This document shows positions 32,764 to 42,339 of a stretch of DNA of 64,000 nt, in pieces. Source of the stretch: Kineosporia aurantiaca JCM 3230 (GTDB taxonomy: Bacteria > Actinomycetota > Actinomycetes > Actinomycetales > Kineosporiaceae). A model generated the notes under the pieces. It did not search any database, had not been told where the DNA came from, and saw only the letters and a list, made by a program, of their open reading frames with translations. A program made the translations under genes and the position numbers. Within the stretch, counting starts at the first letter, position 1. Each line of letters opens with the position of its first letter. Location: positions 551,360 through 615,359 of the forward strand of contig JODP01000003.1 of assembly GCA_000719025.1 (NCBI GenBank), given 5' to 3'.

Positions 32764-33543
32764 TTAGCGCCCGTCGCGGAACCGCCGGGCCTTGGCCCGG
32801 TTTCCGCACACCGCCATCGAGCACCAGCGACGCCGTCCTCGCGGATCGGTGAACAGCCAGCCGCACCCCTCACCTGGGCAGGCGCCGACGGAGCCGGATC
32901 GGGGGCTGGTGAGGAAGTCCGCCGCCGAGGTGGCGATGACGTGCAGGGCGGTCTCCGGGCCGGACCAGATCGGCTGCCAATGAGCTGGTCCGACGGCTCC
33001 ACCTCCCGGTGCGCGAGTTCCGGCGGCGGGAGTTCGGGGGGCGTGAGCCAAGGCAGCGCGGGTGTCGGTGGCGCGAGCTCCCGCACTACGGGTATCAGCA
33101 GGATCAGCTCCGGCAGTCGGACTCCCGGCCGAGCCAGTCCGAGGTGCACGTCCAGACGCAGGTGTCTCGGTGATGCTCAGCCGGGCGATATCCATGTCGC
33201 CCGGCACCAGTCGAGCCCGCCCCCGGGCCAGAGCAGCCTCCTGAGACACGACGGACCAGTCCGAAGCCGTCCCCCGCCCGAGCAGCACCGGGTAAAGCGC
33301 CTCGCGCAGGGCCAGGGCGCGCTCCAGCAGACCCGCCGGCCAGGGCTTGGACCGCAGCCGGACCGCGTCCTCAATCGGCAGCAGCCCCGCCTCGCCCACC
33401 CACACCGCCAGCACCCCCGGATCCACCAGGTACTCCTTGGGCTGCTCGGCGTTCCAGCCGGCCCGGGTGTTGCAGAAGTCGAGGGCCGGGTGACCGGCCA
33501 CCGGGTCGGGCAGGGTCACTCCGTCGACCTCGTGCGACGACAT
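32764..33543 (-). CDS. CGNR zinc-finger / ABATE-domain protein (probable transcription regulator)
   Basis: 259 aa. The N-terminal ABATE-type region begins with DPVAGHPALDFCNTRAGW. The C-terminal zinc finger ends GACPGEGCGWLFTDPRGRRRWCSMAVCGNRAKARRFR, containing the signature CGNR. Between them (about residues 127-190) lies a low-complexity Ala/Pro/Thr/Gly/Arg insert unlike the compact family members. The DNA-binding role is presumed from the family. It is divergent from the ABC exporter with a palindrome between, suggesting it controls itself and the exporter. Confidence 0.9.
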   Translation of the reverse strand: MSSHEVDGVTLPDPVAGHPALDFCNTRAGWNAEQPKEYLVDPGVLAVWVGEAGLLPIEDAVRLRSKPWPAGLLERALALREALYPVLLGRGTASDWSVVSQEAALARGRARLVPGDMDIARLSITETPASGRAPRTGSAGSPTAGADPADTRSAGARATDTRAALAHAPRTPAAGTRAPGGGAVGPAHWQPIWSGPETALHVIATSAADFLTSPRSGSVGACPGEGCGWLFTDPRGRRRWCSMAVCGNRAKARRFRDGR

Positions 33544-33572
33544 CGGCCCTCCTTCCGAGGCTGGTCGGCCCG

Positions 33573-33600
33573 TAACCAGTAATGCTAACTTTACCGGTTA
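33573..33600. promoter_or_regulatory. inverted repeat in the CGNR/ABC divergent gap
   Basis: TAACCAGTAA-N8-TTACCGGTTA (9 of 10 arm bases complementary) is strikingly AT-rich for this genome. It occupies the 56-bp gap between the divergent starts and abuts the permease ATG. It is a good candidate operator for the CGNR regulator. Confidence 0.6.
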
Positions 33601-36494
33601 TGAGCCCAGTGACCGGGTCCCTTGTGCGCGGCCGGCTGCGGGCCGCCCGGGGCCGCCCGGCGGCGGTGGTGCTGGCGCTGGCCGTGGCGGTCCTGATCCC
33701 GGTCCTGATCAGCGCGTCCACCCAGGTCACGGCGCGGGCCACGCTGGATCGGGCGCTGGCCGGGCTGCCGGTGGGCCAGCGCAGCGCGATCGTCTCGTTC
33801 AACGGTTTCCTGGAGCCGGCCGAGCTCGCCGCGATGGACTCGATCGCCCGGAACCGGCTGCCGGACCTGGTCTCCGGCCCGATTCGCCGGCAACTGATCT
33901 ACCGGCCGCTGGCCGACGGCGCGGGCACCGACTTCCGGCTCGCCGCGACCGACGGCCTGGCCAGCGCGGTGCGGCTGATCAGCGGCCGGCTGCCCCGCAG
34001 TTGCACACCGACCCGCTGCGAAGTGGTCGAGATCCCGGCCAGCACCGGGGCCCAGGCGGATGCGGTGCCCAGGGTCGAGGGGCTGAACCTGGTGATCGTC
34101 GGCACCGTCGAGCGCTCGGATCCGTACCTGTTGTCCGGCACCTTCGACCCCGGCACCGAGAATCCGGTGCTGCTGGCCGATGGGGTCCAGGCGGTGACCG
34201 GGGTAGCGGCCTTCTCGGTGATTGGGCATTCCTACGGCTGGGTCGGAGAACTCGACCGCAGGGTCATCGCAGACCGGGGTACGGATGGCTGGACCTCGGT
34301 CGTGGCCTCCGTAGCGGATGCATTGGTCCGGGGTAGGCCCGGCACGATCCTCACCGTTCCCGAGATGGAGGTCGCCGACCAGTTGGACCGGGCGGACGAC
34401 TCGGCGCAGCGGTTCAGCTTGCTGGCCGGAGGTTGCGGACTCCTGCTGCTGGGCGCGGCAATGATCGGTGGGGCGGCGCTGCGGCCGGACACGATGCGGT
34501 TCGCCGAGGCGTTGCGCCGCCGCGGGCTGGGGCCGGTCCGGATTCGCCTGGTCGTGCTGTCCGAGGCCCTCGTGCTGGTTCTGGTCGCCGCGGTGCTCGG
34601 ACTGCTGGCGGGGGCAGGGGCGGCGATCGGGCTGTCGGTCTCGCCCGCAACCGCCCTGGCTCAGGCTCTGCCCACCGTAATCGGACTCCTGGTGGCAGCT
34701 TTCGGCCTGTTGGCGATCGTCCTAGGGTCTGATTCCAGCGCTACCGGATGGCGGACCGTCACCTGGGTTGCCGTGGGCTGTCTGATGGCGCTGATCCTGA
34801 TCATCTCCCGGGGTGCGGCCGACCCGGACAGCGGCCGAGGAGATCCGCTGCTCGTCGCCCTGCCCGCGCTGCTCCTGCTCACCGTCGCTCTGCTGGCTGC
34901 TCGTACGTGGCCCGGGCTGGTCCGGATCGCCGACCGGCTGCTACCTAGGCGGGCAGTCAGTGCTCGGCTGGCCCTCGCCGGCATCGCCGGACGTCCGCTG
35001 ATCGCGGCCAGTTGTCTGGCTCTGCTGGTCGCCGCGATCGGCGCCACCGGTTTCGCGGCCTCCTACCGGGCGACGCTGGAGCGCGGTGCGCAGGATCAGG
35101 CCGCCTTCGCAGTGCCCACGGATGCCCGGATCACCCCCGGGACCGGGCTTCGACCGGTGCTTTCCGTGGCCGCGCTCGCCGACTATCCGGGAGTGGCGAT
35201 ACCGGTTCTGCGGCAGGCCGGTTCGGTCCGGGTCGGAGCGCAGCAGGCCGACACGATCCAGCTGATCGGCACCGACCCGTCCGAGCTGGGTCAGATCCGG
35301 CGGTGGTCCGCGGTGGTGGGCGGTTCGGGTCCGCAAGAGGTGGCCGATCGGATCGCAGCGCCGGACCAGTCGGCCGGGACGGCGCTCCCGGCCGGGCGGG
35401 AGCTGACCATCGATCTGACCCGGGATCTGCCTGCCATCGAGGTGACGGCCTGGTTGCAGGCCTCCGACGGCCGGGAAAGATCAGTCCTGCTGCAGGTTTC
35501 CGGTCGAAGATTGCGAGGTGCGCTTCCCGAGGGGGAGGGCTGGGCGCTCGCGTCTCTGTCGGTCAGCCAGTCCGAGGGCGACGGCACCCGGCGCCAGCAT
35601 CGCCAGGGGGAGGGCGTGGCAACCGCCGAGATTCCGACTGGAGTGGTTGGTCTGGGGCCCTTGAAGGTGGACGGAGCCGACCAGCACTGGGCCGGTGGCC
35701 TTTGGCGGTATCGGCTGACCCAGAGCTCAGCCCAGTTCTGGACCACCCCGGTCCCGCCGGGTGCTCCCGGTTCACCGGCCTCCTTGAAGGTCGCTGCCGA
35801 CCCGGTCACCGCGGCCCAATCGCCCACGCTGACCTTGACCGTCGCCGGGCAGACGGTGACCGCGCAGGTGGTGGCCACCCTGCCGCGATTCCCCACCGTC
35901 ACCGGCCGGTTCGTGCTGGCTGACCTGGCCGCGCTCGCCCCGGTGTTTTCCCGCTTCACGCCCGGGAGTGGGCAACCGGGCGAGCTCTGGCTGGCCCGCA
36001 CCAGTTCCCGGGCCGGCCTGCCGGACGGTGTATCGGCCCAGTGGTCGGCCGACCTGGAGCGAAGCCTGCGCACCGACCCGGTGGCCGAGGGCGCCGAACG
36101 CGTCCTTTTCCTATCCGCTTTGGCCACTCTGATCGTGGCCCTGGCCGGGGTGGTGCTGTTGGTGGTCGGTGAGCGCACGGAGGATGCGGCGGTGTTCCTC
36201 ACCTGGGAGGCGGGTGGCGTGCGGCCGAGGGTGCTCAGGCGGGCGCTGTGGGGGAGGGCCGTGCTGATCGTGACGGTGGCGGTCCCGGCCGGAACGCTCG
36301 CCGGGCTGATCCTCACCGTACTGACGGCACGGCTGGTGCGCCTGACCGCCGGAGCTCAGGTGCCGCAGCCGCCGCTGGTCCCGGTGATCGGGGCGGTCAC
36401 GGCGATCCCGCTCGTGTTGGGCGGTTTCGTGATCGCGCTGGGTGCCGCCGGGCTGGTCGCTCTGGCCTCGTTCCGAGAGGCGCAGGCGCAATGA
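33600..36494 (+). CDS. FtsX-like ABC transporter permease
   Basis: 964 aa; the ATG at 33600 was chosen (33582 is an alternative). TM1 is close to the N-terminus (VVLALAVAVLIPVLISAST), followed by a large extracytoplasmic region. A cluster of TMs lies around residues 275-500, a second ectodomain follows, and three C-terminal TMs end at VIALGAAGLVALASF. This is the FtsX/MacB-type exporter layout seen in actinobacterial lipoprotein or peptide exporters. The stop overlaps the start of the ATPase gene by 4 bp. Confidence 0.88.
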   Translation: MSPVTGSLVRGRLRAARGRPAAVVLALAVAVLIPVLISASTQVTARATLDRALAGLPVGQRSAIVSFNGFLEPAELAAMDSIARNRLPDLVSGPIRRQLIYRPLADGAGTDFRLAATDGLASAVRLISGRLPRSCTPTRCEVVEIPASTGAQADAVPRVEGLNLVIVGTVERSDPYLLSGTFDPGTENPVLLADGVQAVTGVAAFSVIGHSYGWVGELDRRVIADRGTDGWTSVVASVADALVRGRPGTILTVPEMEVADQLDRADDSAQRFSLLAGGCGLLLLGAAMIGGAALRPDTMRFAEALRRRGLGPVRIRLVVLSEALVLVLVAAVLGLLAGAGAAIGLSVSPATALAQALPTVIGLLVAAFGLLAIVLGSDSSATGWRTVTWVAVGCLMALILIISRGAADPDSGRGDPLLVALPALLLLTVALLAARTWPGLVRIADRLLPRRAVSARLALAGIAGRPLIAASCLALLVAAIGATGFAASYRATLERGAQDQAAFAVPTDARITPGTGLRPVLSVAALADYPGVAIPVLRQAGSVRVGAQQADTIQLIGTDPSELGQIRRWSAVVGGSGPQEVADRIAAPDQSAGTALPAGRELTIDLTRDLPAIEVTAWLQASDGRERSVLLQVSGRRLRGALPEGEGWALASLSVSQSEGDGTRRQHRQGEGVATAEIPTGVVGLGPLKVDGADQHWAGGLWRYRLTQSSAQFWTTPVPPGAPGSPASLKVAADPVTAAQSPTLTLTVAGQTVTAQVVATLPRFPTVTGRFVLADLAALAPVFSRFTPGSGQPGELWLARTSSRAGLPDGVSAQWSADLERSLRTDPVAEGAERVLFLSALATLIVALAGVVLLVVGERTEDAAVFLTWEAGGVRPRVLRRALWGRAVLIVTVAVPAGTLAGLILTVLTARLVRLTAGAQVPQPPLVPVIGAVTAIPLVLGGFVIALGAAGLVALASFREAQAQ

Positions 36495-38017
36495 CGGTCG
36501 AGATCCGGGATGCGTTCTGCCTGCACCCGCTGCCGGGCGGCGGAGCAGTCGCGGCGCTGCGCGGTCTGGGCCTGACCGTGTCACCGGGCGAACTGCTGGT
36601 GGTGCACGGTCCTAATGGTTCGGGAAAGACCACGCTGCTCAGGGTTCTCGCCGGTGAGCAGCCGCTCGCGGCTGGGCAGGCAACCGTCGCCGGCCTGGAC
36701 CTGGCGGCGGCGAGCACCCGGGACCTGGCACGTTGGAGGAACACTCAGCTCGGTCAGGTCGACCAGGACGCCCGGCGCCTGCTGCGCAACGAGTTCGACG
36801 TGCTCGACAACGTCGCTCTGCAGCTGCGCGTTGCCGGGACTGCGCGGAGCCAGGCCCGGGCTGCGGCTCTCGATGCGCTGAATGTCCTGGGGCTGGGCGA
36901 ATTGGCGGCGCGCCGGGTCAGCACCTTGTCCGGCGGTCAGCGCCAGCGGGTCGCGGTCTGTGCGGCCTTGGTTCATCGTCCCCAGCTGGTGCTGGCCGAC
37001 GAGCCGACCGGAGAGTTGGACGAGGCCTCCGCCGACGACGTGTACAAGATGCTGTCCGAGGCGGTGCGGGCGGCGGGGGCCACGCTGGTTCTGGTCACCC
37101 ACGACCGCCGGGCCGGGGCGATCGCGGATCGGGTGGTGCGGATCCGGGACGGGCGGATCAGCGAGACCTGGAATCCCGAGGGTTCAGAGCATTTGGTGAT
37201 GGACGATCGGGGTTGGATCCGCCTGCCTCAGGAGGTGCGGGACCAGGTTCCGGGCGGGACGTTGTGGTCACCGGCCGTCGCGCGTGGGCAAGTGGCATTG
37301 CGCAGGCTCGGGCCGGAGGTACCGGACGCCCCGGAAAAGTCCATGATCACGGGGGAGAAACTCCATGATCACGAAGAGGTTCTGGTGGAGTTGCGGGGGG
37401 TGCAGGTCAGCTACGCGGGGGAAGGTCCGGTGCTTGGGCCCGGCTTTGACCTGACCGTCCAAACTGGCGAAATGGTCGTGGTGGCAGGACGATCCGGGGC
37501 CGGCAAGAGCACGCTGCTGCGGGTTGTGCTGGGTCTGCAGAGTCCGGACGAGGGCACGGTGCGGCTGGGCGGGGAGGATCTCACCGGGCTGAACCGGGAC
37601 GCCCGGGCGCAGGTGCGGGGGCGGGTGAGTGCGGTGGTGCTGCAGCAGGTGCACCTGGCCCTGACCATGGACGCGACCGCCGACGTCGATCTGGCCCGGG
37701 CGTCCCGGGGGCTGCCCGCCGATCCGGAGATGGTGGCCGATCTGCTGGAGCAGCTGGGCCTGGCCGGCCTGGCCCACCGCCGGGCCGCCTCGCTGTCCGG
37801 CGGTGAACGTCAGCGGGTGGCGCTGGCCCGGGCCCTCGCTCTTCAACCCCGGCTGCTGGTGCTGGACGAACCCACCTCACAGCTCGACGAGGCGAGCGCC
37901 CAGCGGGTGGCCGGGGTGCTGCGCGAGACCGCGCGACGCGGCACGGCCGTGCTGGTCGCCAGTCACGATCCGGTGCTCACCCAGGCCGCGACCCGGGTGA
38001 TCGGAGTCAGTTCCTAA
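36491..38017 (+). CDS. ABC transporter with two fused ATPase domains; linker contains the 22-bp repeat
   Basis: 508 aa from an ATG overlapping the permease stop. NBD1 has Walker A HGPNGSGKTTLL, signature LSGGQRQRV and Walker B LVLADEPTGELDE. NBD2 has AGRSGAGKSTLL, LSGGERQRV and LLVLDEPTSQLDE. The linker (about residues 280-298) includes KSMITGEK and LHDHEE. These are translations, in two different frames, of two inverted copies of the GTGATCATG repeat, 22 bp apart. It works with the preceding permease; the substrate is unknown. The 3' end overlaps the convergent exonuclease gene by 4 bp. Confidence 0.92.
   Translation: MTVEIRDAFCLHPLPGGGAVAALRGLGLTVSPGELLVVHGPNGSGKTTLLRVLAGEQPLAAGQATVAGLDLAAASTRDLARWRNTQLGQVDQDARRLLRNEFDVLDNVALQLRVAGTARSQARAAALDALNVLGLGELAARRVSTLSGGQRQRVAVCAALVHRPQLVLADEPTGELDEASADDVYKMLSEAVRAAGATLVLVTHDRRAGAIADRVVRIRDGRISETWNPEGSEHLVMDDRGWIRLPQEVRDQVPGGTLWSPAVARGQVALRRLGPEVPDAPEKSMITGEKLHDHEEVLVELRGVQVSYAGEGPVLGPGFDLTVQTGEMVVVAGRSGAGKSTLLRVVLGLQSPDEGTVRLGGEDLTGLNRDARAQVRGRVSAVVLQQVHLALTMDATADVDLARASRGLPADPEMVADLLEQLGLAGLAHRRAASLSGGERQRVALARALALQPRLLVLDEPTSQLDEASAQRVAGVLRETARRGTAVLVASHDPVLTQAATRVIGVSS
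37335..37380. repeat. inverted copies of the 22-bp GTGATCATG repeat inside a CDS
   Basis: CATGATCAC at 37342-37350 and 37364-37372, exactly 22 bp apart, with TCC before and a G-rich tract after the first copy. These are the reverse complement of the intergenic repeat. The element lies in frame in the linker between two ATPase domains. Confidence 0.88.
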
Positions 38018-38796
38018 GTGAGCTCGACGATGACCGGCGCGTGGTCGGAGGCGCCCTTGCCCTTGCGCTCCTCCCGGTCGATCATCGCGGTCTTCACCCG
38101 GCCGGCGAGAACCGGTGAGGCGAGCACGAAGTCGATCCGCATGCCCTGCTTCTTGGGGAACCGCAGCTGGGTGTAGTCCCAGTAGGTGAAGGCGCCCGGG
38201 GTGTGCGGGCGGACCACGTCGGCGAAGCCCGCGTCCACCACCCCGTGGAAGGCGTCCCGCTCGGGCTGGGAGACGTGCGTGCTGCCCTCGAAAGCGGCCA
38301 TGTCCCAGACGTCGTCGTCCTGCGGGGCCACGTTCCAGTCCCCGACCAGGGCGATCTGGGCCTGCGGATCGGCCGCCAGCCAGTCCTGCCCGGCGGTCCG
38401 CAGCGCGTCCAGCCACTGCAGCTTGTAGGCCAGGTGCGGGTCTTCCAGGGTGCGGCCGTTCGGCACGTACAGGCTCCAGATCCGCACTCCGCCGCAGGTC
38501 GCGCCGATCGCCCGGGCCTCCGCGGCCGGCGGGTCGCCCCAGCTGGGCATGCCCGGGAAGCCGAGCTCCACGTCCTCGATCCCCACTCGGGAGATGATCG
38601 CGACGCCGTTCCACTGCGAGTGGCCGAGGTGGGCGACCTGATAGCCGATCTCCTCGAACCGGGCAGTCGGGAACTGCTCGTCCTTGGCCTTGGTCTCCTG
38701 CACCGCGAGCACATCGATGTCGCTGCGCTCCAGCCAGGCCACGGCCCGATCGATCCGAGCCCGCATCGAGTTCACGTTCCAGGTGGCGATCCGCAC
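38014..38796 (-). CDS. xthA: exodeoxyribonuclease III
   Basis: 260 aa. Endonuclease/exonuclease/phosphatase fold: MRIATWNVNSMRAR, VLAVQETKAKDEQFP (metal Glu), SLYVPNGR, ALVGDWNVAPQDDDVWD and the C-terminal GMRIDFVLAS and GASDHAPVIVEL (catalytic His). It acts in base-excision repair on AP sites and 3' blocked ends. Standalone gene, convergent with the ABC transporter. Confidence 0.96.
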   Translation of the reverse strand: MRIATWNVNSMRARIDRAVAWLERSDIDVLAVQETKAKDEQFPTARFEEIGYQVAHLGHSQWNGVAIISRVGIEDVELGFPGMPSWGDPPAAEARAIGATCGGVRIWSLYVPNGRTLEDPHLAYKLQWLDALRTAGQDWLAADPQAQIALVGDWNVAPQDDDVWDMAAFEGSTHVSQPERDAFHGVVDAGFADVVRPHTPGAFTYWDYTQLRFPKKQGMRIDFVLASPVLAGRVKTAMIDREERKGKGASDHAPVIVELT

Positions 38797-39040
38797 CTCG
38801 CGAGCCTACCCGCCACCCGGACGGCTGCGGCCCGGATGGGGGACCCACTCACCAAGGGTGGTTGCCGAACCAGATGAATTGGGGACGTTGTCGGCGGGCG
38901 ATGTCGCAGGGTCACCAACCGGGTTTACGGCGAACGGGGGACGTCCGCCGCCGCCCGAGTGCACATTGTCACCGGATGGTGACGACCCATCACTGCCTGC
39001 GGTGAACTGGCATCCGGACAGACGGCCGAGGGATGGAGCG

Positions 39041-41086
39041 ATGGGACGGGTGACCAGCAAGAGCCCCACCTCGCGCGTGCTCCTCACCGGCCTGCTCGGC
39101 CTGGCCCTGGTCGGGCTGTTCGGAGTGCTCTGGATCGGTGACGGCACTCCGCTCGGGACCGGCGTCGGACTGGGCCTGCTCCTGGCCCTGGGTTTTGCCG
39201 CCTTCGCGTCCCTGTCGATCCGGCACTCCCGGCTGCGCCGGCTCTACGAACTCTCCGACGCGTTGGCCCATGCGCCCGATCCGGGGCAGGCGATCCCGCT
39301 CGTCCTGGAGCAGTCGGCCGGGCTGCTGCGCGCTCGGTACGCCGAACTGGTCCTGACCGACGCGTTGCCGACCCGGCGAGCGTCCTCTGGTAGACGCCTT
39401 TGGATGGTGCGATCCGGCACGGTATCCGGACCGCTGACCCCGTCCCCGGATCTGTTTCCCCTGCCTTTCCCGCCCGCAGGCGGGCTTTCGGTGCGTGGGG
39501 TGGACGAGGCCGAGCGCGCGTTCCTGCGCGGGCGGGACATTGACCAGGCCGTGCTGGTGCCGCTGCGGGTCGGCGAGGTGGTCGTCGGTCATCTGGTGGT
39601 CGGCGGGCGCCGCGGGTTCACCGCCGCCGACCTGGCCACCCTGGAGACCGTGGCCGGCCGGGCCGCGGTCGCCCTGGGCAACGGCCACCAGCTGGAACGC
39701 CTGCAGTTCGAGGCCCGGCACGACGAGCTGACCGGGCTGCCGAACCGCCTGGACTTCCGCGCCCAGCTCGACCAGGGCGTGGCCGACCTGATCCCGGACG
39801 GTCGGCAGTGCGCGGTGATGCTGCTGGATCTGAACGGCTTCAAGGGGATCAACGACACCCTCGGGCACCAGGCCGGCGACCAGTTGCTGCGGGAACTGGC
39901 GGACCGGTTCCGGCAGGTGGCGAGGCGCGGGGTGACGATCGCCCGGCTCGGCGGCGACGAGTTCGCCGTGCTGGCCCTGGGCATGGGTGACGGGGCCGCG
40001 CGGGCCCTGGCCCGGCGTCTGCTGGCCACCTTCGACCGGCCGGTGCTGCTGGACGGCAACGAGCTCAAGGTCAGCGGTTCGCTCGGGGTGGCGGTGGGCC
40101 CGGACCAGGGCACCACCGGGGCCGAGCTGCTGCGCCGGGCCGACGTGGCGATGTACGTGGCGAAGGCGGCCGGCGGCGGCTACCGGATGTTCGTGCGGGC
40201 CATGGACCTGCCCAGTTCGCGGGTGCAGATGCTGGCCACCGCGCTGCGGGAGGCGCTGCGGACCGGGCAGATCCAGATCGCCGTCCAGCCGATCGTCGAC
40301 CTGGTCACCGGTCAGGTGCACGCGCTCGAGGCGCTGGCCCGGTGGAACCATCCGGAGCTGGGCGAGGTACCGCCGGAGGACTTCTTCGCCGCGGCCGAGC
40401 GCAGCGGTCTGGTGGTCGAGCTGTCCCGGCGGGTGCTGGACCAGGCGCTGGCCGCCGCCCGGGAGTGGCTGGACAACGGGCAGCAGGTGCGGGTGGCGAT
40501 CAACCTGGCGCCCGGCTGGCTGGCCGACCCGACCCTGCCCGAGCAGATCAGGACCGCGCTCACCCACCACGACCTGCCCGCCGGCGTCCTCTGTCTGGAG
40601 GTCACCGAGGCGGACGTGATCGACGAACCGGACCACGCGCTGGCCGCCCTGGCCCGGCTGCGGGACCTCGGCGTGCGGTTGTCGGTGGACGACTTCGGCA
40701 CCGGCTACTCGTCCCTGACCTTCCTCAGCCGGCTGCCGATCGACCAGGTCAAGATCCACCAGTCGTTCGTGCAGGCGCTGCGGTCCGGGGGCCGGGAGCG
40801 GGCCGTGGTCCAGTCGATCATCGACCTCGGCCGCAACCTGGACCTCGAGGTGGTGGCCGAAGGGGTGGCCGACGCGCACGCCCGGATCGAGCTGAAGCGG
40901 ATGGGCTGCCGGTTCGGCCAGGGCTACTACTTCGACGCGCCGATGGCCGTGGGCGAGCTGACCTGGGCCCCCGGGCAGCGGCTGACCGGCTTCCCGCTGC
41001 CCAGGCCGTCCTCGCGGTCGGTGCCCCTGGATACGCTGGCCGAATGGACCTCACCGACAACCACGCCCCCGCCCTCGGCCCTGTGA
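39041..41086 (+). CDS. GAF-GGDEF-EAL cyclic-di-GMP enzyme
   Basis: 681 aa from the ATG at 39041 (GAGGGATGGAG upstream). Two TM helices lie at about residues 13-60. A GAF-like sensor follows at about 70-210. The diguanylate cyclase domain has an intact GGDEF in IARLGGDEFAVL, and the phosphodiesterase domain has EAL in HALEALARWNHP plus DDFGTGYSS. Both active-site signatures look intact, so it may make and degrade c-di-GMP. Its last 43 bp overlap the start of pyrE. Confidence 0.95.
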   Translation: MGRVTSKSPTSRVLLTGLLGLALVGLFGVLWIGDGTPLGTGVGLGLLLALGFAAFASLSIRHSRLRRLYELSDALAHAPDPGQAIPLVLEQSAGLLRARYAELVLTDALPTRRASSGRRLWMVRSGTVSGPLTPSPDLFPLPFPPAGGLSVRGVDEAERAFLRGRDIDQAVLVPLRVGEVVVGHLVVGGRRGFTAADLATLETVAGRAAVALGNGHQLERLQFEARHDELTGLPNRLDFRAQLDQGVADLIPDGRQCAVMLLDLNGFKGINDTLGHQAGDQLLRELADRFRQVARRGVTIARLGGDEFAVLALGMGDGAARALARRLLATFDRPVLLDGNELKVSGSLGVAVGPDQGTTGAELLRRADVAMYVAKAAGGGYRMFVRAMDLPSSRVQMLATALREALRTGQIQIAVQPIVDLVTGQVHALEALARWNHPELGEVPPEDFFAAAERSGLVVELSRRVLDQALAAAREWLDNGQQVRVAINLAPGWLADPTLPEQIRTALTHHDLPAGVLCLEVTEADVIDEPDHALAALARLRDLGVRLSVDDFGTGYSSLTFLSRLPIDQVKIHQSFVQALRSGGRERAVVQSIIDLGRNLDLEVVAEGVADAHARIELKRMGCRFGQGYYFDAPMAVGELTWAPGQRLTGFPLPRPSSRSVPLDTLAEWTSPTTTPPPSAL

Positions 41087-41619
41087 GGGACGAGCTGCGC
41101 GAGCTGATCCGCAAGCTCGCCGTCGTCCACGGCAAGGTCACGCTCTCCAGCGGGAAAGAGGCCGACTACTACGTCGACCTGCGCCGGATCACCCTCGACG
41201 GGCAGGCCGCGCCGCTGGTCGGCCGGGTGATGCTCGACCTGGTCAAGGACTGGGATTTCGACGCGGTGGGCGGTCTCACCCTGGGCGCCGACCCGGTCGC
41301 CACCTCCATGCTGCACACCGCCGCGGCAGCCGGCGGGCGGCTGGACGCGTTCGTGGTGCGTAAGCAGGGCAAGGCGCACGGTCTGCAGCGCCGGATCGAG
41401 GGCGCCGAGGTGGCCGGGCGGCGGGTGCTCGCGGTGGAGGACACCTCGACCACCGGGGGTTCGGTGCTGACCGCGGTCGAGGCGCTGCGCGAGGCCGGGG
41501 CCGAGGTGATCGGGGTGGCGGTGATCGTCGACCGCAACACCGGCGCGAAGGAGAAGGTGGAGGCGGCCGGGCTGCCCTACCGCTCCGCCTACGGCCTGTC
41601 CGATCTTGGCCTTTCCTGA
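41044..41619 (+). CDS. pyrE: orotate phosphoribosyltransferase
   Basis: 191 aa. The ATG at 41044 (MDLTDNHAP) lies inside the end of the upstream gene in another frame. The PRPP-binding loop is LAVEDTSTTGGSVL, and YYVDLRRITLDGQAAPLVG is typical of OPRTases. It converts orotate plus PRPP to OMP in pyrimidine synthesis. A later GTG near 41083 (VRDELRELI) would avoid the overlap but would shorten the conserved N-terminus. Confidence 0.95.
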   Translation: MDLTDNHAPALGPVRDELRELIRKLAVVHGKVTLSSGKEADYYVDLRRITLDGQAAPLVGRVMLDLVKDWDFDAVGGLTLGADPVATSMLHTAAAAGGRLDAFVVRKQGKAHGLQRRIEGAEVAGRRVLAVEDTSTTGGSVLTAVEALREAGAEVIGVAVIVDRNTGAKEKVEAAGLPYRSAYGLSDLGLS

Positions 41620-41631
41620 CAGGATCGGAGC

Positions 41632-42314
41632 ATGCTGATTGCGCTGATCATCGTGGTCGTCCTGGTCGTGGGCCTCGGCCTGTGGCTGGTGATGAGCTAC
41701 AACGGCCTGGTCCGCAAGCGCAATCAGGTGCAGGAGGCGTGGAAGCAGATCGACGTCGAGCTGACCCGCCGCCACGACCTGATCCCGAACCTGGTGGAGA
41801 CGGTGAAGGGGTACGCCACGCACGAGCGGGAGACCCTGGACGCGGTGATCCAGGCCCGCAACGCGGCCACCGCACCCGGCGCCTCGGTCGCCCAGCAGGC
41901 CCAGCAGGAGGGGCAGCTGTCCCAGTCGCTGGGCCGGCTGTTCGCGCTCGCCGAGGCCTACCCCGATCTGAAGGCGAACCAGAACTTCCTGTCGCTGCAG
42001 AACGAGCTGTCGGCCACGGAGGACCGGATCGCCGCGGGCCGGCGGTACTACAACGCCACCGTGCGCGAGCTGAACACCAAGGTGGAGTCGATCCCGACGA
42101 ACATCATCGCCGGGCTGTTCCACTTCGAGCGGGCCGACTACTTCGAGGCGGAGAACGAGCAGGTCCGCTCGGCCCCGCAGGTCAGCTTCGGGTCCTCGCC
42201 GAGCGTCAGCTTCGGGGGCCCGACCCCGAGTCGTCCAGGTCTGGAGCCGGGGGCCCCGGCCCCGGGAAACCGCTTGAGCAGGACGACCCCGACTACGGCA
42301 CTTCGGGTCGCTGA
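41632..42314 (+). CDS. LemA family protein, apparent frameshift near the C-terminus
   Basis: The N-terminal TM (MLIALIIVVVLVVGLGLWLVMSYNGLV) and the LemA helical body (RNQVQEAWKQIDVELTRRHDLIPNLVETVKGYA to LFHFERADYFEA) are complete to about residue 195. After a G5 run at 42214-42218 the frame continues into sequence antisense to the dedA gene, stopping only at 42636. One extra G would give a tail GPDPESSRSGAGG...EQDDPDYGTSGR with a stop at 42314, before dedA. I annotate the latter as the likely real end. The cause could be sequencing error, mutation or slippage. Role unknown; envelope-associated family. Confidence 0.75.
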
Positions 42315-42339
42315 CCGATTCAGGGGCCCGACAACGTCC

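Noticed and set aside
33582..36494. FtsX gene start at 33582
   Set aside because: That ATG lies within the putative operator and lacks a ribosome site; the ATG at 33600 starts a typical basic N-terminus. Not decisive.
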